Assembly (NCBI GenBank): GCA_019136035.1
Contig: JAGVUW010000699.1
Span: forward strand, 1-7,722
DNA: 7,722 nucleotides
Source of the DNA: Verrucomicrobiota bacterium
Lineage (GTDB): Bacteria; Verrucomicrobiota; Lentisphaeria; Oligosphaerales; JAFGRS01
Direction: 5' to 3'
Below, piece by piece: positions 1 to 4,975 of the stretch. The stretch's first letter is position 1. Every line of letters starts with the position of its first letter. Below the pieces are notes generated by a model that saw only the letters and a list, made by a program, of their open reading frames with translations, had not been told where the DNA came from and made no database searches. Both the position numbers and the translations under genes were made by a program.

Positions 1-26
1 GTTACGCGAAACCGGGCGCCTTCCGC

Positions 27-2081
27 ATGCTGCTCTGGAAGGAATGGCGGCAGCAGCGTTGGACACTCCTCGGGATGAGTGCCTTGGCGCTGGTGCTGTT
101 CGTGGCGGGAGGCTTCCTCAGCAAGCGCTGGAGCTTCGGCCTGTCCGGTGCGGCGTATGCCTTTGCCCTCTTGGGTGTCCCGCTGGTGCTGAGCGCGCGG
201 GCCTTTGCCGGCGAAGACGAGGATGGCACCGCCCTCTTCCTGCGGGAATTGCCCTTCCGGCCCCTGCAGGTGTTCTGGGCCAAGTTCCTGGTGGTGGTGC
301 TGGCGAGTTGGGCGGCCGCGGGGCTGTTGCTACTGCTCGGCTGGCTGTGGGCGGGGTACCCGGACGATGTGATGAGGATATCCCGCGCCGGGTACTGGTT
401 CGCCCCGGTACCGGTCGGCATCTGGCTGTTGGCACCGGTGGTGTCGTCGCTGGCATCGATGCTGACCAGCTTGGGCCTGCGCTCCCTCGCCACGGCGCTG
501 CTGAGTTGTGCGTGCCTCTGCCTGTGCGTCGGCTCCGCGCGTACCTCGCTGTTGCTTCTCGATGTGGCGGTGACCCGACGGCTTGTATGGGTCGCTGCGG
601 CCGTGGTCGCGTCTGGACTGAGCATCCTGCTGGCGGCGTGGTTGTCCGCCCGGCGGCACCCTCGCCGCGTGGTGCAGTTTGGGCGCGGCGCGGGGGGCTG
701 CACCGCGGCGGTCGCTCTGTTCCTGGTGCCGGCGATGCTTTCCGCGCTCTACGTCAGCGTGCTTGCAGCGCCGGAGGCGTACGTGCGGTGGACGTGGTGG
801 CGCGGCCGCTTGGGCAGAGTGAGTGTCTCGGTGCCGGCTGTGTCGCAACCCGCGGCGATCCTGCTGCGCTGCGAACTGTACACGGGCGAGGGCGTCTCCC
901 TGGCCATCCTTGATCCGGCGACGGGCCGCACGGCGTGGCTTGGCACGGCACCATGCCGCACGGTTCTGGCTCAGCAGTGGGGCATTAGGTGGTCCCCAGA
1001 AGGCTCGATGGTGGCCTGGCAAGGCCTGGAACTGGCCATGGGCGCAAGATACCTGAATTGGCTGAGCGACCGGAACAGCCGGGACGAGTGGCGCCAGGGC
1101 CCAGGACCGGAAGAGCAGGAGCCAGCCCTGTTCGCGTATGACATGGGCAGGCAGAGGACGACCTGCGTTCCCGACGGTATGGGGTACATCCTGTTTGAGC
1201 GCATGCCGAGCCCTTGGTACGACGAGACCACGATCGCAGGGGCCGTGCAAAGACCGCCGCGAGGGCTCTGCATCAGCTTCGCGAACATCAAGGATGGGAC
1301 CGTGCATTCCAGCCCCGTGTTTCCAGGCGGCGAGGCGACCCTGCGGATGACGCGCTGTGCCGGCACCGTGGTGCTCCCCGGCCGCGCGGCGTGGCTAGCC
1401 ATGGTGTGCAAGAAGGCGGCGGGCACCGGGGAGGAACTGATCCTCGCCAGGGGGGCTCCAGACATGCAGGCGGCAGCTCTTTTGCAGGTTCGTGACCCGG
1501 AACTCACCCGAGGCTTCTTCCGTGCGGTCAGCCCGGACGGCAAGTGGGGGCTGTTTTCCACGGCCAAAAGGCGCGAGGGCGGCGACAGCCGGTTGGATCT
1601 CGTGGACCTGGCCAGCGGGGCAACGCGTCGGGTGGGTTTGCCGCCAGAGGTTGCTGCGGCTCTGGAAGACGACGGCTTGAACTGGAGGTCGGTACTCACG
1701 GCCTTCTTCGTGGCTGACAGCGAACGGTTGCTTGTCAGTACGCAGAATCTACACGCAGTGTACGATCTTGCGCGCGATTCCTGGCAGGTCCACGCGCCGC
1801 CCCCTCCCCTCGATGCTCTGGCCTCCGGCGACGGGTGGCGACCTGCGCCGGACGGCGAACACCTCCTGCAGGTCTGTTACCATGTCACGGATGGCGCTTA
1901 CCCGCAGGTGGCCAGGATCTTCGACGTGCGCACCGGCCGTTGGACCCGGCTACCCTTGGGGAAGGGCTCATACGGCGACGTGCAGTGGTACGGCAACGAG
2001 CACGTTCTTGCCGTGGATGGCCAGGGCGTCTGGCGGTTCGGCCTCGACGGCAGCCGGGAGCTGCTGTGGCCGCGGGACTAG
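27..2081 (+). CDS. ABC-2-type transporter permease fused to a C-terminal beta-propeller-like domain
   Basis: The product is a 684-residue membrane protein, probably the membrane half of the ABC exporter whose ATPase follows. The N-terminus MLLWKEWRQQRW is the charged amphipathic start usual in ABC-2 permeases. Hydrophobic segments lie near residues 12-31, 41-61, 84-111, 127-151, 154-182, 186-208 and 225-251. The Arg-rich loop RRHPRR at 209-214 suits a cytoplasmic position, so seven helices would place the tail outside the cytoplasm. Residues 260-684 are soluble and carry degenerate propeller blade motifs: WSPEG at 322, SPDGKW at 502, APDGEH near 607, then the blade-like IFDVRTGRW and VWRFGLDG. 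Typical ABC-2 permeases of this kind are shorter and lack the tail. The frame is open upstream to base 3 and no strong ribosome binding site precedes base 27, so the true start could lie outside the window. Membrane class is secure; the exact family and substrate are unknown. Codon use looks less GC3-biased than in the following ATPase gene. Confidence 0.82.
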   Translation: MLLWKEWRQQRWTLLGMSALALVLFVAGGFLSKRWSFGLSGAAYAFALLGVPLVLSARAFAGEDEDGTALFLRELPFRPLQVFWAKFLVVVLASWAAAGLLLLLGWLWAGYPDDVMRISRAGYWFAPVPVGIWLLAPVVSSLASMLTSLGLRSLATALLSCACLCLCVGSARTSLLLLDVAVTRRLVWVAAAVVASGLSILLAAWLSARRHPRRVVQFGRGAGGCTAAVALFLVPAMLSALYVSVLAAPEAYVRWTWWRGRLGRVSVSVPAVSQPAAILLRCELYTGEGVSLAILDPATGRTAWLGTAPCRTVLAQQWGIRWSPEGSMVAWQGLELAMGARYLNWLSDRNSRDEWRQGPGPEEQEPALFAYDMGRQRTTCVPDGMGYILFERMPSPWYDETTIAGAVQRPPRGLCISFANIKDGTVHSSPVFPGGEATLRMTRCAGTVVLPGRAAWLAMVCKKAAGTGEELILARGAPDMQAAALLQVRDPELTRGFFRAVSPDGKWGLFSTAKRREGGDSRLDLVDLASGATRRVGLPPEVAAALEDDGLNWRSVLTAFFVADSERLLVSTQNLHAVYDLARDSWQVHAPPPPLDALASGDGWRPAPDGEHLLQVCYHVTDGAYPQVARIFDVRTGRWTRLPLGKGSYGDVQWYGNEHVLAVDGQGVWRFGLDGSRELLWPRD

Positions 2082-2160
2082 GGGCTTGGCCCGGCAAGCG
2101 TGACGGGGTACCGCGAACCGCGCCCGTGCCGGTCGCAGCATCGCGGGCTCCGATGCGCGA

Positions 2161-2183
2161 GGTCCACCGGGACTTGGCGGACC
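2161..2183. promoter_or_regulatory. Imperfect inverted repeat upstream of the ATPase gene
   Basis: GGTCCACC (2161-2168) and GGCGGACC (2176-2183) can pair over eight positions with one mismatch around a 7-base loop, 43 bases before the ATPase start. A smaller hairpin, GCTTG/CAAGC at 2084-2099, follows directly on the permease stop. Neither has a T-tract, so intrinsic termination is not indicated. The gap could hold an operator or attenuator for the ATPase, but I see no convincing -35/-10 pair, and in DNA this GC-rich the repeat could be chance. Confidence 0.2.
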
Positions 2184-2213
2184 TGCTTGTATGGCGTGAG
2201 CGGAGCTGTGTTC

Positions 2214-2219
2214 GGAGAG
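2214..2219 (+). promoter_or_regulatory. Ribosome binding site of the ATPase gene
   Basis: GGAGAG lies seven bases before the ATG at 2227 and is a good Shine-Dalgarno match. It supports that start codon and independent translation of the ATPase rather than coupling to the permease gene, which ends 145 bp upstream. Confidence 0.7.
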
Positions 2220-2226
2220 ACGTACC

Positions 2227-3168
2227 ATGGACACTCCTGCGATCCAGACCGATGGCCTCAGCAAGCGTTTTGGGCGGGTGGAGGCGGTGACGGAACTGAG
2301 CCTGGCCGTGCCACCGGGGCAGGTGCTGGCGCTGATGGGCGCCAACGGGGCCGGCAAGACGACGCTGATCCGCATGCTGCTGGGGCTGCTGCGCCCCGAC
2401 GCGGGGAGCGCCAGCGTGCTCGGGCTCGATCCGCAGCGCGAGAGCGTGCGCCTGCGTCAGCAGGTCGGCTACGTGCCCGAGACGCACCACTTCTACCCGT
2501 GGATGCGGATCGGCGAGGTCTGCCGCTTTGCCGCCGGCGCGTATCCCACCTGGGACGCTGACACCTGCCGGGGGCTGCTCAAGACCTTCGGCCTCGATCC
2601 CGAGAAACGCATGGGCGGCCTCTCGCGCGGCATGACCGCGAAGGTGGCCCTGACCCTGGCCCTGGCGCACCGGCCGCGGCTCCTGGTGCTCGACGAGGCC
2701 ACCAGCGGCCTGGATGCGGCGGTCCGGCAGGAGTTTCTCGAGACCATGGTCGGCGTGGCGGCTGACGAGGGCCGGACGGTGCTGATCTCCAGCCACCTCC
2801 TGAACGAGGTCGAGCGGATCGTCGACCAAGCGGCCTTCATCGACCGCGGCCGGCTGCGCTTCGTCGAGGACGTCGAGAGCCTGCGGGAGCGGTTCCGCGA
2901 GATCCGGCTGACCTTCGCTGACGAGGCGCCGGAGGCACTCGACCTGCCCGGGGCGCTGCACTCGACACGCCTGGGCCGCGAGTGGGTGGCCGTCATCGAC
3001 GACGCCAGCGAGGCGCGGCTGGCCGCGATCCGCGAGCGGTTTCCGCAGGCAGAGTGCGCCTGCCGGGTCCTGGCGCTGCAGGACGTCTTCGTGGCGTTGC
3101 AGCGGGCGGCGGGGGCTCACGAGAGCCCGCCCGACTCATCGGCAACGGGCTCGGCCGGCCCCGACTGA
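2227..3168 (+). CDS. ABC transporter ATP-binding protein
   Basis: This 313-residue cytoplasmic ATPase hydrolyses ATP to drive the partner permease. All nucleotide-binding motifs are present in order: Walker A GANGAGKT at 38-45, a Q-loop region VGYVPE at 80-85 with Glu where many importers have Gln (common in this exporter class), the signature LSRGM at 132-136, Walker B LLVLDE at 152-157 with E157 as catalytic base, D-loop SGLD at 160-163, and switch His190 in SSH. Walker B continues as DEATSGLD rather than the usual DEPTSGLD. Residues after about 215 form the accessory tail typical of DrrA/YtrB/EcsA-like ATPases, ending in a LALQDVFVAL segment resembling the conserved LEDVFL of that group. 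The ATG is fixed by the GGAGAG site. The permease gene directly upstream on the same strand is the expected partner. The substrate is unknown; YtrB-like, antibiotic, lipid or polysaccharide export are all possible. Confidence 0.95.
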   Translation: MDTPAIQTDGLSKRFGRVEAVTELSLAVPPGQVLALMGANGAGKTTLIRMLLGLLRPDAGSASVLGLDPQRESVRLRQQVGYVPETHHFYPWMRIGEVCRFAAGAYPTWDADTCRGLLKTFGLDPEKRMGGLSRGMTAKVALTLALAHRPRLLVLDEATSGLDAAVRQEFLETMVGVAADEGRTVLISSHLLNEVERIVDQAAFIDRGRLRFVEDVESLRERFREIRLTFADEAPEALDLPGALHSTRLGREWVAVIDDASEARLAAIRERFPQAECACRVLALQDVFVALQRAAGAHESPPDSSATGSAGPD

Positions 3169-3184
3169 GCCTCGAGGCCGGGCC
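3153..3184 (+). terminator. Possible GC-rich hairpin at the ATPase 3' end, no T-tract
   Basis: CCGGCC (3155-3160) pairs with GGCCGG (3176-3181) across a 15-base loop. Two further G-C pairs (3153-3154 with 3183-3184) form if one base bulges. The stem spans the ATPase stop codon. It lacks the U-run of an intrinsic terminator, so this is a weak call. Confidence 0.2.
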
Positions 3185-3400
3185 TTCTGCCGTTTCAGCA
3201 TAGCATGCCGTTGCGCAGGCAGGACGTTTTCCGATTACAGTAGTGTGCCATAGGGAGTTGTAGCGGCGGCCCCCGCAGACAGCCCGCAGTCAGCCCATGG
3301 ATGGGGACTGGGAGCAGGTAGCCCGTCAAGGCGCCTCAGCAGCTCACCAGCCACCCCGCAAGGCGTTCCCGGAACCCCGAGCGATAGCCTTGCCTTATGT

Positions 3401-3417
3401 GTATAATGGAGATATAC
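3401..3417 (+). promoter_or_regulatory. BrnTA promoter -10 box inside an inverted-repeat operator
   Basis: A perfect TATAAT lies at 3402-3407, 17 bases before the toxin ATG, in a local AT-rich patch within GC-rich DNA. The inverted repeat GTATA (3401-3405) / TATAC (3413-3417) with a 7-base spacer overlaps the -10 box. Type II antitoxins of the ribbon-helix-helix class usually repress their own operon by binding such repeats over the promoter. No good -35 box sits 16-18 bases upstream. A transcript starting about seven bases after the box would have a leader of only some 10 bases, and the GGAG at 3408-3411 would fall outside it. The operator role is inferred. Confidence 0.5.
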
Positions 3418-3424
3418 TCTTAGC

Positions 3425-3727
3425 ATGGTGAAGCCCCACGATAGACTGCGGGATTGCACCGGGTTCCAGTGGGATGCTGGCAACGACACGAAGAACTGGG
3501 ACGCTCATGACGTGACCTGCGCAGAGTGTGAGCAGGTGTTCTTCAACCAGCCGCTGGTCCTTCGGCGCGACCGGTCGCACGCGCAGGTGGAAGCACGCTA
3601 CTACGCCTTGGGGCGGACGGACGCAGACCGACTGTTGCTCGTGGTCTTTGCAGTACGTGGGCAACTGATCCGGGTGATATCGGCGCGGGACATGACAGGC
3701 GGAGAACGGGGGTGGTACGAATCATGA
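3425..3727 (+). CDS. brnT: BrnT family type II toxin (RelE-like ribonuclease fold)
   Basis: The 100-residue product matches the BrnT (DUF497) pattern: FxWD at 14-17 followed by the KNWDAHDVT block (23-31), EQVFFNQPL (36-44), an Arg-rich centre (RRDRSHAQVEARYYALGRT, 47-65), the strand LLLVVFAVRG (70-79), and the family's end block IRVISARDM (82-90) with GERGWYE behind it. BrnT toxins have a RelE-like fold and act as ribonucleases that block translation until neutralised by the partner antitoxin. About 13 residues precede the FxWD motif, a little longer than the minimal family form. An in-frame TAA at 3404-3406 leaves 3425 as the first ATG. The stop overlaps the antitoxin start by ATGA, so the pair is a translationally coupled operon with the toxin first, as usual for brnTA. 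Whether the toxin is active cannot be seen. Confidence 0.88.
   Translation: MVKPHDRLRDCTGFQWDAGNDTKNWDAHDVTCAECEQVFFNQPLVLRRDRSHAQVEARYYALGRTDADRLLLVVFAVRGQLIRVISARDMTGGERGWYES
3708..3712 (+). promoter_or_regulatory. G-rich ribosome binding region for the antitoxin, inside the toxin gene
   Basis: A GGGGG run at 3708-3712 lies 11 bases before the ATG at 3724. A clearer GGAG at 3701-3704 lies seven bases before an in-frame GTG at 3712. The sites support either start, so the antitoxin could begin four residues earlier (MVRI before MKKIPEF). The ATGA overlap favours 3724. Confidence 0.35.
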
Positions 3728-3993
3728 AGAAGATCCCCGAGTTCAAGACGGAGGCCGAAGAGCGGGCGTTCTGGCGTCGCCACGACACGGGCGATTACGT
3801 GGACTGGTCCGACGCTACGCCGGTCGTCCTTCCCAGGCTGAAGCCCTCCACCAGGACCATCTCGGTGCGCCTGCCGGAGTCCATGCTTGAGCAACTGAAG
3901 CTGCTGGCCAACAAGAGAGACGTCCCCTATCAGTCCCTCATGAAAGCGTTCCTGGCGGAGCGCATCCACCGCGAGCTCCACCCGGCAAGATGA
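3724..3993 (+). CDS. brnA: BrnA/CopG-type ribbon-helix-helix antitoxin
   Basis: The product (89 residues from the ATG at 3724) is the antitoxin partner of the BrnT toxin. The N-terminal half carries the family motif IPEFKTEAEERAFWRRHDTGDYVDW (residues 4-28, in pieces IPEFKTEAEE, FW, HDTGDYVDW), the probable toxin-wrapping region. The C-terminal half is a ribbon-helix-helix DNA-binding domain: strand TISVRLPE (45-52), first helix MLEQLKLLANKRD, turn VPYQS (67-71), second helix LMKAFLAERIHREL. This fits the CopG antitoxin family (COG5304-like), which binds the toxin and represses the operon. The start overlaps the toxin stop as ATGA; the GTG at 3712 is an alternative. The stop likewise overlaps an ATG at 3990, but the frame beginning there does not look like a gene. 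The likely operator is the TATAAT-spanning repeat upstream of the toxin. Confidence 0.87.
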   Translation: MKKIPEFKTEAEERAFWRRHDTGDYVDWSDATPVVLPRLKPSTRTISVRLPESMLEQLKLLANKRDVPYQSLMKAFLAERIHRELHPAR

Positions 3994-4278
3994 AGAGCGG
4001 GTACAGGCCGCCCGAGCCGACGAAGCACCGCGGCTGGGCGTCACATCGGGGAGAGCTGTGCGCGAAGAATGGGACCGCCCGGAGGGGTGGAACGGGCATC
4101 CGGGGAACACCGTGTGGTGCCAGCCTTGTACACGCCTCTCCTGGCGGCGACACCCCATGCGATCGTTGTTCCTCGGCCTGCTCGCTCTCGGGAGGCCGTT
4201 TGTGGTGTGCCTTCCGCGACGGCACTGCCTCGCATGAAGTATCGCGTCGCTGTGCTGTCGTTGCCGTGGCGGCGCGTG

Positions 4279-4292
4279 GACGCGTTCGCGTC
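4279..4292. repeat. Short palindrome, 6-bp arms
   Basis: GACGCG and CGCGTC flank a central TT. It belongs to the cluster of palindromes in this gene-free stretch; alone it could be chance in GC-rich DNA. Confidence 0.35.
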
Positions 4293-4345
4293 TGTGGACA
4301 CTCGCGCTCCACACCGGTGGCGAGCGATGTTTCGCCCTGCAATGG

Positions 4346-4363
4346 CCGGCGCCTGTGCGCCGG
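4346..4363. repeat. Hairpin, perfect 7-bp stem, 4-base loop
   Basis: CCGGCGC (4346-4352) and GCGCCGG (4357-4363) pair perfectly around CTGT. Only 15 bases separate it from the next hairpin at 4379, which suggests a two-hairpin repeat element rather than isolated stems. Confidence 0.5.
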
Positions 4364-4378
4364 AGACGACGATGAAGT

Positions 4379-4402
4379 GCCGCTACACTTGGATGTAGCG
4401 GC
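4379..4402. repeat. Hairpin, perfect 9-bp stem, 6-base loop
   Basis: GCCGCTACA (4379-4387) and TGTAGCGGC (4394-4402) pair perfectly around CTTGGA. This is the longest perfect stem in the window and has mixed composition (four of nine pairs are A-T or sit next to one), so low-complexity GC bias explains it less well. No T-run follows on either strand, so it is not a standard intrinsic terminator. A repeat element or bidirectional 3'-end stabiliser is possible. Confidence 0.6.
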
Positions 4403-4470
4403 TGACGGTTCGGGAAGTCGGGGAGGTGCCGACGCTCCGCGCCCCGAGATCGACGACGGCAGGGCGGCCG

Positions 4471-4485
4471 CGGGCCATCGGCCCG
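4471..4485. repeat. Hairpin, 6-bp stem, 3-base loop
   Basis: CGGGCC (4471-4476) and GGCCCG (4480-4485) flank ATC. A 10-bp perfect palindrome CTGGCGCCAG follows at 4499-4508. Both are short and GC-only or nearly so, and are kept as part of the cluster. Confidence 0.35.
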
Positions 4486-4781
4486 GTACACGGATGGCCT
4501 GGCGCCAGAGATCGCCAGAACGGCATGACGCGCAAGGGAGAGAAGGCTTGAGGGGAGTGGCCGCTAAGAGGCGCATGAGGCGCACGGAGAGAGGTGAGTG
4601 GGAGCGCTCTGCTTGACCCTCTTGCGATTCTTGCGCTTCTTTGCGGCAGAGCCGTCTTCCGCTTGCTGTGCCCGGCATAGCCGCGCCGCGGTGGACTGGA
4701 GGGGCGTCTGGCTGGCACGCACGGAACGGGCTGGGGGCCTCGCGGCGAAGCTGGGCGGCGGGGGCGGCACCCGGAGGGGAG

Positions 4782-4805
4782 GCCGAACGGGAGTTCGGCG
4801 ATTCC
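4782..4805. repeat. Tandem palindromic unit, copy A
   Basis: GCCGAAC (4782-4788) and GTTCGGC (4793-4799) form a perfect 7-bp stem around GGGA, followed by GATTCC. The same layout recurs 31 bases later as copy B, with related stem and tail. The resemblance of GTTCGGCGATTCC to a tRNA T-arm is superficial. Confidence 0.55.
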
Positions 4806-4812
4806 GGACAGA

Positions 4813-4836
4813 GCCGAGCCGACGCTCGGCGGTCCC
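4813..4836. repeat. Tandem palindromic unit, copy B
   Basis: GCCGAGC (4813-4819) and GCTCGGC (4824-4830) form a perfect 7-bp stem around CGAC, followed by GGTCCC. Against copy A the stem differs at one pair, A-T in A and G-C in B, so pairing is kept. The tail differs only by transitions. Confidence 0.55.
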
Positions 4837-4866
4837 AGGTGCGGGGCGGCTGAGGGCAGCCGCGGA

Positions 4867-4885
4867 CACAGGCGAGACGCCTGTG
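4867..4885. repeat. ACAGGCGAGACGCCTGT-type interspersed palindrome
   Basis: CACAGGCG (4867-4874) and CGCCTGTG (4878-4885) form a perfect 8-bp stem around AGA. From memory, this core recurs many times in intergenic DNA of Armatimonadota, Planctomycetota and related genomes, where translated copies leave the spurious peptide TGETPVP; that peptide occurs here in the + strand frame. GTGCCACTC follows the stem (4883-4891) and recurs at 4935-4943. Family membership is from recall and was not searched. Confidence 0.6.
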
Positions 4886-4913
4886 CCACTCTCGGGGACA
4901 GCCGCCACTACAA

Positions 4914-4929
4914 GGGCGCCGCAGCGCCC
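4914..4929. repeat. Hairpin near the 3' end of the heparinase-like gene
   Basis: GGGCGC (4914-4919) and GCGCCC (4924-4929) flank CGCA. A further GGCGCCC at 4951-4957 can pair with GGGCGCC at 4914-4920, an alternative larger fold. Read on the minus strand the stem lies 46 bases past the stop of the lyase-like gene and is followed by only TT, so it is at best a weak terminator. Confidence 0.4.
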
Positions 4930-4975
4930 GGGGAGTGCCACTCGGCTCGTGGCGCCCACGCCCTCCGCGGCGGGG

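Larger units (their letters stand above)
3994..4975. other. Gene-poor convergent intergenic region rich in short hairpins
   Basis: This 982-bp stretch separates two convergent units, the toxin-antitoxin operon and the heparinase-like gene. The long frames crossing it (for example 3990-4616 and 4598 onward on the + strand) give Arg/Gly/Ala-rich, low-complexity translations with no recognisable domain and run through palindromes, so I do not call them. What it does hold is a set of perfect-stem hairpins at 4279-4292, 4346-4363, 4379-4402, 4471-4485, 4782-4799, 4813-4830, 4867-4885 and 4914-4929, listed separately. A 26-codon frame at 4157-4237 begins like a signal peptide (MRSLFLGLLALG) and then breaks down. 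No tRNA, small-RNA promoter or transposase remnant was seen. Confidence 0.7.

Noticed and set aside
330..1307. A 325-codon minus-strand frame opposite the permease gene
   Set aside because: The translation is Arg/Gln/His-rich and low in complexity, a typical shadow of the opposite-strand gene.
1885..3120. A 411-codon minus-strand frame opposite the permease end and ATPase gene
   Set aside because: It is antisense to a gene with complete ABC motifs, and its translation is His/Arg/Gln-rich with no family resemblance; long antisense frames are expected at this GC content.
3990..4616. A 208-codon frame on the + strand starting on an ATGA overlap with the antitoxin stop
   Set aside because: The translation is Arg/Gly/Ser/Ala-rich with no domain, it reads through three perfect hairpins, and its third-position GC bias fades after the first codons. 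The overlap alone is not enough to call a gene.
4793..4805. GTTCGGCGATTCC, resembling a tRNA T-arm
   Set aside because: The T-loop spacing is wrong, and no acceptor stem, D-arm or anticodon arm can be fitted around it. It is the stem and tail of a palindromic unit.
4782..4929. A possible CRISPR array from the regularly spaced hairpins
   Set aside because: Only two units resemble each other, the intervals are irregular, there are no unique spacers of constant length, and no cas gene is present.
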